Of a stretch of 64,000 nucleotides of DNA, positions 55,366-64,000 are shown piece after piece. Under the pieces are notes generated by a model that saw only the letters and a program-made list of their open reading frames with translations, had not been told where the DNA came from and searched no databases. This stretch comes from Cycas panzhihuaensis (Eukaryota > Cycadophyta), in contig CM041465.1 in NCBI GenBank assembly GCA_023213395.1, forward strand, positions 178,319,741-178,383,740, in the 5' to 3' direction. The position numbers and the translations under genes are program-made. Position 1 is the stretch's first letter. Every line of letters starts with the position of its first letter.

Positions 55366-57380
55366 ATGCCACCTAAGAGGCCTTCAAAGGCGGAAGAGCT
55401 ACAAAAGGATACTTCACCTAAAGGGAAAGAAACAAGTAGACAGAGAGCATTACGGTGGTCAAAAGAGTCAAAACTAAGAAGGGCAAGAAGACTAAGTTCG
55501 TAAAATAACGAGACTAAGGGACAGTCCGTTGAAGAATCTGAGGCAAATGGAGCCCAAACACCTCAGGAACAAGGAGAGGGAAACAATGGCGAACAAATGT
55601 TACTAACACTAGCCCCAATCAAGGATGACCTATTTAGCCCGGAATATAAAGAAAAAGCAAAGGTGGATAAGGAACATAAAGACACTCTAACAAAAGAGGA
55701 AAGTATACCTGTGGAAGACACTCCGAAGGACCTAAGTGACAGCGAGAAGAAGGCGGACGAATGTCCCTTGGCATATTGGGAAAACAAGCTAACAAGGCAG
55801 CTTTTTGAGGATTCATCAGATAGAGGGTCTGATCAGTCATACATAAAGGTGACACCATTGACAGTACAAGTGCCAGGTGTGCTAGAACCCATACATCTAA
55901 AGACCCCATTTAAGAATCCATTATTTGGTAAGGATAATATTGCAGTAAGCACTCCGAGCACATCTCCAAAAGAAAAGGGTGAAGGGAAGGAGATAGAATC
56001 CAGTGAGGAGGAGAACGGGGAAGAATCACCACTAGGTGCGACACCGTAAGAATCTCCCAGGATGGATGATTACAGAGATTTTGGGAAGTTGATCTTCAAC
56101 GACACTTCGGATGCAGCTGAACATGCATATTTGTTTCAAAATTTGATTGACGTAAAGAAAATTACGGATGAAGATGAGATAAAAGCAGTTAAACTTGCAC
56201 ATTGAGGGGAGTACCATTGGCATGGTACAAGGAGTTGGACAAGAAAGAATCATGGGCCAACATAAAAAAGTCTTTTGAAGAAAGATTTCAAAAGTTCCGA
56301 AGTAATGAAGCAGTGGAAATTGCCCTTAGGGAAATCAAACAAAGACCCGGAGAATCAGTGTTAACTTATATCAAACAGATGAAAATTATTGCAGCCAATA
56401 TGATCAACGAAACCGTGACAGATCACAATATGAAAAATTATTTTGTCAGAGGACTAAATGAAAAGCTGAGAGCCATGATACATGCACATCCATTGAAGTC
56501 ATTTAAGAATGCTCAGGATTTAGCACTCGATTTCGAGATGGAGATGGATGCTCAGGCTGGAGGACACGACCCCCTCCTGTTGAGATTACAAGAGGAGATA
56601 AGGGAAATTAAATAGAATCAGCATAACCGACCCTTCTGCCAGGTGGGAGTATCAGAAGAGGAACCAGAAGTAGAAGCTCTAAGGAAGGAAGTGGCAAGAT
56701 TGAATATAAGGAATAATAGAGAGGAGGAAATGACAAAGAAGAAGAAGGATCATGAATTCAGAGTAGAAAAATGGTGCCACATCTGCGAAGAAAGTTTGCA
56801 CACGACCAAAGAGTGTGAACTTAATCCGAAGAATAGTGCATTGCACCAAAGGGACAAATGGTGCCACATATGCGATGTGAATACTCATATGACAAAGGAT
56901 TGTTTTTACAACCCAAGAGGAAAATCGTACAGAGGACGAGGTAGGGGAAGAGGAGGCAACCCACCCCAGAATGTATACACAACAAGGAGTACACATGAGC
57001 CCTCAAGGTAGAAACAACCAATGGGAAGATGCCTTATATGCTTACAATTCGGGCATTGGAAATTCGAATGTTCAACCAAGCGGGAATACGAACAAAAACC
57101 GTTCGTATGTAACAACTGTGGGCCTAGTGAACACAAAACGAAAGATTGCAAAGGGAAAGCTAAGGCTACCAACTTAATGACAATCATACCGAAGAGTAAA
57201 AATGTAAAACTTCAAAAGAAGCAAAAAGAGAAGGAAGAAGAAGGGTATCCAAATCCACAGACGGAGATGAATCGATTCAGACAAGCAAAACAAGTGTTAA
57301 AGGAACTTGCTCAAGAAGAGACTATGTTACCAATGGGGAAACCTGAAACCAAATATGTGTATGTAAGAAAGAATAAATAA
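55366..57380 (+). pseudogene. gag: first Gag of T2 with four zinc knuckles
   Basis: Start MPPKRPSK at 55366. Stops at 55501 and 56047 (TAA for CAA as judged from T1) and a one-base deletion near 56185 break the N-terminal part. From 56202 one frame continues through the capsid core (MRGVPLAWYKELDKKESWAN, REIKQRPGESVLTYI, YFVRGLNEKLRAMI) and four CCHC knuckles (CHICEESLHTTKEC, CHICDVNTHMTKDC, CLICLQFGHWKFEC, CNNCGPSEHKTKDC), interrupted only by TAG at 56613 and 57009. It runs in frame into the protease after a stop at 57378, so Gag and protease were probably one polyprotein. Confidence 0.87.
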
Positions 57381-58539
57381 AAGGAGAAAGAAAAAGTACC
57401 AAAAGAACCAAAAACACAGCCTCAAATGGTACAAATGGAGGAATTATTCAAAGGATTACCAGCCGAGGATATTCCAAAAATGTTGTTGCTGATGGAGAAT
57501 CTGGTGAAACAGTTGCAATTAACTATTCCTCTATGCCAAATAATCAACTGGATTAAAGGAGGTATATTACAACAAGGAATTACCAAGAGTCTAAACAAAG
57601 TGATGCCGTCATTCGACATGGATCCCATGGTGACAATGATGGTATTGGGAGAAACATTTCCGAAAGTGATCGTTGATGGGGGCGTAGCTGTGAATGTACT
57701 ACCCACTTCGACATGGCGGAAGTTGGGAAGCCCGAAGTTGGAAGCGTCAACATATTCATTAAAATTGGCTAACGAATTATTGGTGCGACCTGTGGGAAAG
57801 TTGGCCGACATCAAAGTGGATGTGGCAGGGATCGTCGTAAAAATCGACTTTACAATTGTGGAAACAGAGAAGGGCGCAACACCCTATCCAACCTTATTGG
57901 GGAGGCCCTGGCTATACAAGACCCAGTGTCTCCAAAACTGGAAGAACGTGACCTTCACCTTGTCAGATGGTGGAAACGAGGTGGTATTACCAATGTTGGG
58001 GAGGAACTCCATTGAGATGATACCTGACGAAGGATCCAAAGACAATCTAGAGTGAAACAACAGCCTCTTCCCTCGATGAAGAGAATCTTTACCATACGAC
58101 CGAAGAACCTACCAAGTTAATCGACTGCCAAGAAACCAAACCTATTCATTTTGGAGAAATTTATAACTCTTCAGATGACAAAAATGGGATGAGATTTGTG
58201 GATTATTGGTTGCAAGACGCTTACAAAGTAAATTCTTCTTCTCATAGATGTAACTTATTATCTAAATGTATAACTGAAAACATTCATGATAATTCAGATT
58301 CTTTTGAATATATGATGACTAGCAATAGCTCAGTAGATAGCAGAGACCTAGACCAAAACCCGCCTAGTAGACTTAGTATTTTTCATAGCCCTATAGTATC
58401 TAGTAGTAACCTTAACCTCCCTTCTACCTCAGGCATGGGTCCTAAGGTAGATTCCCTATCCCCCCCCTTATTACAACCCGGGGAAGGAAATAATATTCCT
58501 TCCTCATCTTCTTTAGAGATATACCCACCCAGCAACTGA
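57381..58539 (+). pseudogene. pro: aspartic protease and linker of T2
   Basis: The frame 57426-58055 reads MVQMEELFKGLPAEDIPKML, then ETFPKVIVDGGVAVNVLPTS with active-site DGG, and PYPTLLGRPWLYKTQC. It shifts near 58050; the linker continues at 58189-58539 (MRFVDYWLQDAYKVNSS), keeping the Trp that is a stop in T1. The linker ends at a TGA (58538) that is CGA in T1, so protease, linker and the next domain were once continuous. Confidence 0.83.
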
Positions 58540-59334
58540 TCCCTTCCAACAATTGGCGCCAAATCCAAGGGAATGGAAGGGGAATCGACGGAAAATACTT
58601 TTAGAGACTCCGGTCTAGGCAATAGGGTAACTATTCCAAAGGAAATAAACTTCGAAACTTATATTGGAAACCATGTTAAACCTTTCTATGGGGAACAATT
58701 ATATGGGACCACTCATTTAACCCATTGCATTGAATATTGGATGGAGCAAGAAAATTGGGATAAGAATCAATGGAAAAAGGATCTAGTACTTACCTTACGG
58801 GGAACGGCTTCGTATTGGTACTTAGCCCACCAAGCCATTCTCCAGGGTTGGAAGGAGTTACAAGCGGCGTTTAAGCTTCGATTCGACCATCCCAAACACT
58901 TAAACATTTCGTTATTCCATGTAGGCAAAAACCCTAGTGAGCACATACAATAATGCAAACAAAAATGGACATCCCTAGGTATACCAAAGGGAACCTGGCC
59001 TAACCACTTTTATCATACCTTGGGAAGGGTAGCAAAGGACTGGTTCCTAGGAAAAGAACAAAATCTGGATGTAACTTGGGAAAGCCTTAAGGGATATTTT
59101 ATAAAGACTTTTATTGACTCATCAGAAGACAAAAATATTGATAAAATCTTGAAAAATATTAGAAGAATGAGCATGAACTTAGAACAAGGAGTTATAGCAA
59201 TGAGTAGAGAGAAGGAAGAATCAGCGTATGATGAAGAAGAAGAAATCCCAAATTATCCTGTAGAATTCACGGAAGTCAATATTGGGGAAAGAAAAATAGA
59301 AGATACCCCGGGCCATAAAATCGGAAACAAATAA
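58540..59334 (+). pseudogene. second Gag/capsid-like domain and acidic linker of T2
   Basis: Start MEGESTENTFRDSG at 58573. The frame 58573-58953 has YGTTHLTHCIEYWMEQENWD, LTLRGTASYWYLAHQAILQG and WKELQAAFKLRFDHP. After a TAA (58951) it resumes at 59020-59334 with MGRVAKDWFLGKEQNLDVTW and the EKEESAYDEEEEIPNY linker. It corresponds point by point to 15497-16330 of T1. Just upstream stand CCAACA (58546-58551) and TTGGCGCC (58553-58560). Confidence 0.77.
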
Positions 59335-60369
59335 GATATTGAAGTAACCAAATTAAAAACTACTGAAATTAATGTCAGAAGTAAAGAGGACCCCAAGATA
59401 ATACGAATCGGAGACTATTGGGATAACCAAATAGTAGCACAGGCCCAACAATTGTTTGAAGAATTCCGTGACGTATTCGCATGGTCATATAAAGACCTGA
59501 AGGGTATTCCCCCAGAAATAGGAATGCATCACATTGATTTGGTAGAAGAAGCAAAACCAGTAAAGTAGAGACCATATCGTATGAATCCTAAGTATAAAGA
59601 AAAGGTAAAAGCAGAGTTAGACAAAATTCTGGAAGCAGGGTATATCTATGAGATCAACTTCAGTGACTAGGTGAGCCTTGTAGTAGTAGTTCCCAAAAAG
59701 AACGGGAAAATATGTGTCTGTGTGGATTACAGACAATTGAATAAGGTAACGAAGAAGGATCCCTTTCCGTTACCCTTTACAGAACGCATTCTGGAAGCTG
59801 TGGGGAGAAATGAGATATATTCCTTCACCGACGGATTTAGTGGGTACAATCAAGTGCAGATTGCCCCAGAGGACCAAGCAAAGACTACATTCATTACAGA
59901 ATGGGGAACATATGCCTACAAAGTAATGCCATTCGGTCTTACGAATGCTCCGGCCACATTCCAGAGGATAGTGATCAATATATTTCGAAAATTGATTAGG
60001 GAAAGAGTGGAAGTATTCCTGGACGATTGGACATTATATGGATTGATGAAAACTCATATGGAAAACTTGAGGGAGATGTTGCAGACATGGCGGGAGAATA
60101 AGTTGTGTTTAAGTCCAGAGAAATGTACCTTTTTGGTACCCTTTAGGAATCTATTAGGACACATCGTCAGCAAAGAAGGATTGCTAACAGATCCGGCCAA
60201 AGTATCTGCAATCCTACACTTTTCTATACCCCTCACGAGGAGACAATTGAAAGGTTTCTTGGGTTTAATCGGGTACTACAAAAAATTTATCAGGGGATGC
60301 GCATGCATATCGAGGCCCCTTGAGGAATTGTTAAAAAAGAGTATTGAATGGGAAGGGATGGAAGAATAA
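59335..60369 (+). pseudogene. pol: reverse transcriptase of T2
   Basis: Pre-RT EEFRDVFAWSYKDLKGIPPE is readable at 59455-59520. After a TAG at 59668 (a Trp codon in T1) the frame 59671-60369 holds VVVPKKNGKICVCVDYRQLN, FTDGFSGYNQVQIAPEDQAK, MPFGLTNAPATFQRIV, the intact catalytic FLDD (60016-60027), LCLSPEKCTFLVPFRNLLGH and GLIGYYKKFIRGCACISRPL. It ends at TAA 60367. The catalytic core is complete in this copy. Confidence 0.9.
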
Positions 60370-61086
60370 CAACAGGCATTCGAAGCATTGAAACGAGCTA
60401 TCATTTCAACACCTATATTGCGATTTCCTGATTGGAAGAAAACCTTCCATGTACGCGTGGATGCTTCATAATACGCTATTGGATGTGTATTGGCTCAACC
60501 GAGCGACAACAAGATAGACCATCTGATATACTTTGCAAGTCGAAAACTCACGAAAGCTGAACAGAACTATACCACGACGGAGAGAGAAGCGCTCGGGATG
60601 GTGTATGCACTGCAGAAGTTTCAACACTACTTATTATCAAATCCATTCTTGTTCTTTGTGGACCATCAAGCACTGATGTATCTTGTGAACAAAACAATAA
60701 TTAGAGGCCAAATCAACAGATGGCTAATGCTGTTCCAGGAATTCTCTTTCAAAATCATTGTGAAACCAGGAAAAGCTCATATTATACTTGACCAGTTGTC
60801 AAGAATTCTGAATGGGGAAAAGGCCACGGGAGTACCAGATGACTTTTCAGATGCGGCGTTGTTCAGTGTGGAGGTAGTTCCAACAGATTGGTATGAGGGA
60901 ATACCAGAGTATTTAGCAACTAGGGAGGTACCGCCAGAATTGGACCGCACGGTATGGCGGAATTTTGTCAGAAAAGCAGAGCCATATCAACTAATAAAAG
61001 GGGAATTATATAAACTGGGACCAGATGAAGTGTTATGGCAAGGCCCCGCCATACGAGACCAGCCAAATTATGTCCCAAGCACATGA
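60370..61086 (+). pseudogene. pol: RNase H of T2 and integrase zinc-finger lead-in
   Basis: VRVDAS at about 60455 is followed by a stop, then the frame 60490-61086: YFASRKLTKAEQNYTTTERE (Glu), FLFFVDHQALMYLVNK (Asp) and FSFKIIVKPGKAHIILDQLS. The tail reads YQLIKGELYKLGPDEVL, leading to the integrase N-terminus. It corresponds to 13900-14513 of T1. Confidence 0.87.
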
Positions 61087-62334
61087 AGGTGTAGCAGGTG
61101 GACACATGGGAAAATTAGCAACATGGAGGAAAATATTGATGTCCGGATTCTGATGGCCATCTATGTTCGAGGAAGTAAGAAGGTGGATTCAAGCATGCGA
61201 CTATTGTCAACAAGTTGGGAAACCTAATCGACAAGATTTCCAACCCCTACATCCCATTCTACCTCTGGCACCGTTCGAGAAATGGTGGCTCGACTTCGTT
61301 GGACCGATTAAACCAGCCGCCCAATGATCCAAAGCTCGATATATCTTAGTGGCAACTGATTATATGACCAAGTGGGTAGAAGCAAGAGCCTTGAGGAAAG
61401 CAGATGCGAAAAGTACGGGCCCTAATCGACAAGATTTCCAACCCCTACATCCCATTCTACCTCTGGCACCGTTCGAGAAATGGTGGCTCGACTTCGTTGG
61501 ACCAATTAAACCAGCCGCCCAACGATCCAAAGCTCGATATATCCTAGTGGCAACTAATTATATGACCAAGTGGGTAGAAGCAAGAGCCTTGAGGAAAGCA
61601 GATGCGGAAAGTACGGCTCGATTAATGTACGAAGTGATTATTATGCATTTTGGATGCCCTCTGGAGATTGTAAGTGATCAAGGAGCCCATTTTCTCAATC
61701 AAACCATAGAGATTATGGCATCGGCCTTCATGATAAGCCATCAGAAATCTACACCGTATTACCCAAGGGTAAATGGGCAAGCAGAAAGTTCAAACAAAAT
61801 AATTGAAAACTACTTAAGAAAAATATGTGATGTAGGAAGATCTGATTGGGCTGAGAAACTGCCATCCGTGTTATAGACATTTAGAACAACCTATAAAAGA
61901 TCAATTGGACAGACTCCACTCCAGCTCATTTACGGAACAGAGGCCATTCTTCCGACCGAGTTCGAGATACCAAGCCTAAGAACTGCCATGTAGTGTCGAT
62001 TAGACGACTTCCAATCTGTACGACAATGATTGGAAGAATTGGTGCGGCGAGAGGAAAAAAGATATATGGCGAAATGGTTACAAAATATAGAGAAAAGACG
62101 GCAAAAGGCGTGGCATGATCGACATCTACGCAAACCGCAATTTAAAGAAGGTGAACAAGTGTTGCTCTACGACAGCAAGTTCAGAATGCACCCCGACAAG
62201 CTCAAGATGCGATGGTTAGGACCTTACATCGCAGAAAAAAATTTCGAAAATGGATCTGTGTAACTACGGGAAATTGATGGGCCATTGCTACCAACCCAAG
62301 TGAATGGTAGCAGATTAAAACTGTACATCGAGTA
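61087..62334 (+). pseudogene. pol: integrase of T2 with internal 66-codon duplication
   Basis: The HH-CC finger (HEGVAGGHMGKL, CDYC) is at about 61083-61210 with a TGA for Trp at 61151. The core starts with WLDFVGPIKPAA, and the stretch 61223-61420 is repeated as 61421-61618 (198 bp, in frame), so the first catalytic Asp region occurs twice. Then EIVSDQGAHFLNQTIEI (second Asp) and NGQAESSNKIIENYL (Glu). A stop at 61874 and further changes follow. The C-terminus PQFKEGEQVLLYDSKFRM reaches a stop at 62332-62334. Confidence 0.88.
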
Positions 62335-63165
62335 GACTAGCCTACCAGCCGGATCAGTTGGTTGTACTATAGTGTGTTACATGAAGTTGAGGCAAATCGA
62401 ATTGCCTTGATACCAGAATGTGATCCAGTTCGGTATGGAAACAAAAATACAAAAAAAACGAAAAAACAACCGTAACTCATATCATATACATAAGCAATAA
62501 GAAGAATCATCAATAAAAAGGATATTATGACAAAAAGAATCAAGGATAAGAAAGAATTCTGTCAAAGAAATCTGATTTTTCACATACATACCAAAGAAAA
62601 TACACTATACGACGGGAAAAGTATGTTACCAAGCACGTCATCGTAAAATAAGTCAAAATACACTATACGACGTGAAAAGTATGTTACCGTGCACGCACTG
62701 TAAAACAAGTCAAATTACATTATACGTACCAGAAAAGTATGCTACTTGGTACGCACCGTAAAACAGCCAAAATACATTATAATGCATTCGTAAAAGTACT
62801 GCCGGGCACGCACGCTAAAAAGGGGATAAGTTAACTAGTTTACACTATACGTACCTGAAAAAGTATATAGTCGAAGTACGCATAGAAGAAAAAGGTCGAA
62901 TAAGACAAAAGTATATATTACGTACCTGCAAGCATTCCCACACGGTACGCAACAAGAAATCGAGGACGATTCCGCTCGGATTCTCAACAGCAAGTAGCCG
63001 AGGGAAACCCTTGCGATTCAAGGAGATAGGAGGACGAAATCCAGCTTCAAATCAGAGTGCATACTTCCAGAAAGCAGTGACCATACCAGAAAAGGTACGC
63101 ACGTAGGGTTCGTATTCGTATTTCTTGGTTATTTCAGTTTTCTCTCTGGAATTCCATAGCCCATC
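62335..63165 (+). repeat. spacer with tandem repeat before the 3' ORF (T2)
   Basis: Five imperfect units start at about 62600, 62658, 62714, 62772 and 62840 (56-68 bp apart). Each begins TACACTATACG or similar, then GAAAAGTATG and GTAAAA. GTAC-core words are frequent up to the ORF (for example GGTACGCACGTAGGG near 63093). It corresponds to 11998-12761 of T1. Confidence 0.82.
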
Positions 63166-64000
63166 ATGAGGACAACAGGTTGTCAGGAGACTTTTCTGCC
63201 CAAATTAAGGAAAGACCTCGAAGCATTACCTTCTCAATTTCAGACCAAGATTAAGGAAGCTGCTTGGGGAGAGTACATATATTGTAACCCTATGTCTTAT
63301 GACCAAGAAATTATGGAAAGTATCTTAACGGAATTAAAAAAGGATATGAAGAAAATTAAGTTAGATGCAGAGATTGTGCATTTGATAACAGGACTTCCAA
63401 ACGAAGGGGAAGTACCCACGGTGACCAAGCAATCGGAAGTAGACCGTGAGCTATGGTTAAAGGAATTCTGTTAGGAAAACACACAACTTACTTCAGGAGA
63501 AATCCGTATGGCAAACATATAAGATGTCAGATTGCAATGGATAACAAAAGTCATTAATTCCAGGTTTTGATCGAAACAGAAATACACATATATTCCACGG
63601 GGAATGATACCAATACTACTAAAAATCGAGGATGGGGAGAAATTGGATTGGTTAGAATTCCTGGCGGACAACATGCGGCAGCAGATTCAGGAAATAATTA
63701 CTCATCCTTTTCGTCACCCTTCATTGTTGTTAGCCATTCTGTTTTATCAATGTCCAAATGTACAATTAATAAAAACAACTACTTCTCCAAAAGAACCACT
63801 AATTAAACGGCGGGTGACTGAGTTTCTGGACACTACACAAAATCAAGAATTGAAAAAGAGGGTTCAAAAGCAAATGAGTAAAATTCTTAAATGGTTATAG
63901 CAAACCCCTGGGACACCCATTCCTCATCGGGCTAAGCAAACAATAAGGAAAAGTAGCAAAAGAAAGAAAGATGAGAAGGAACCAACAGAGACAGAAGAAA
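63166..64000 (+). pseudogene. extra 3' ORF of T2, N-terminal part, running off the window
   Basis: Starts MRTTGCQETFLPKLRKDLEA, closely matching the intact T1 ORF. TAG at 63472 stands where T1 has a Gln codon. After further changes the frame 63604-63900 gives MIPILLKIEDGEKLDWLEFL, HPSLLLAILFYQCPNVQLIK and KQMSKILKWL, then a stop. The acidic and coiled-coil C-terminus is beyond 64000. It preserves the same domain order at the same distance from integrase, which supports a real gene. Confidence 0.82.

Larger units (their letters stand above)
54384..64000 (+). mobile_element. Ty3-type retrotransposon T2, second copy of the T family, plus strand (3' end beyond window)
   Basis: Same order as T1: LTR, primer site, Gag with four knuckles, protease, second Gag-like domain, RT, RNase H, integrase, tandem-repeat spacer and the start of the extra 3' ORF, which runs off the right edge. 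T1 and T2 differ often enough to be separate old insertions. Preserved residues missing in T1 (RT second Asp) and vice versa show each decayed independently. Integrase holds a 198-bp tandem duplication not present in T1. Confidence 0.93.

Noticed and set aside
1-64000. host genes, CRISPR arrays, bacterial operons, integrons
   Set aside because: No exon-like conserved coding sequence outside retroelements, no regularly spaced repeats with spacers, and no prokaryotic gene organisation.

Overview
This window is AT-rich, intron-free, eukaryotic repeat DNA. It is built almost entirely of LTR retrotransposons, nested in one another and mostly decayed. I find no supportable host gene, rRNA gene, complete tRNA gene or CRISPR array. 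The element families (Ty1/copia and Ty3/gypsy with plant-type polyproteins, initiator-Met-tRNA-type primer sites, 5-bp target-site duplications (TSDs)), the depth of nesting and the amount of old, broken material suggest a large plant genome, plausibly a gymnosperm. That host guess is inference.

Layout. 1-220: minus-strand fragment of a copia LTR (family A). 221-5485: 3' part of a plus copia element (C1). 5486-6344: RNase H and 3' LTR of a second plus copia (C2), into which C1 inserted. C2 itself sits in the 3' LTR of a decayed minus gypsy element (G1, to 8831). 8832-10016: no gene. 10017-20508: a 10.5-kb minus-strand Ty3 element (T1) with an unusual gene order. 20898-42926: a minus copia element (D), about 6.6 kb before it was interrupted, now 22 kb. 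D carries three insertions, each with its own TSD: copia A (22495-29965), a solo LTR of family A (33530-34088) and a pol-less gypsy G2 (34876-42262). G2 is split in turn by copia B (35582-40834). 42932-47548: mosaic of LTR scraps and a deleted copia (E). 47554-48026: small GC-rich inverted-repeat element. 49150-52069: pol-less gypsy G4, interrupted by gypsy G5 (52070 on). G5 is interrupted by T2 (54384 to the window end), a second copy of the T family on the plus strand.

The most interesting system is the T family (T1 and T2). Read 5' to 3' the order is LTR, a primer site that is not initiator-Met-like, a Gag with several zinc knuckles, protease, a second Gag/capsid-like domain, reverse transcriptase, RNase H, integrase, a spacer with a 56-68-bp tandem repeat, a separate sense-strand ORF of about 360 codons ending in a coiled coil, and the 3' LTR. 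Both copies share this order. A short sequence resembling an LTR end followed by a primer-binding site lies just before the second Gag-like domain, which hints at a chimeric origin.

All polyproteins carry stops or frameshifts. Many stops fit C-to-T (or G-to-A) change, as expected for old silenced elements. The nesting order gives relative ages: D is older than A, the solo LTR and G2; G2 is older than B; G4 is older than G5, which is older than T2. All coordinates and comparisons were read by eye; ends supported by TSDs should be accurate to within a base or two, and domain limits are approximate.
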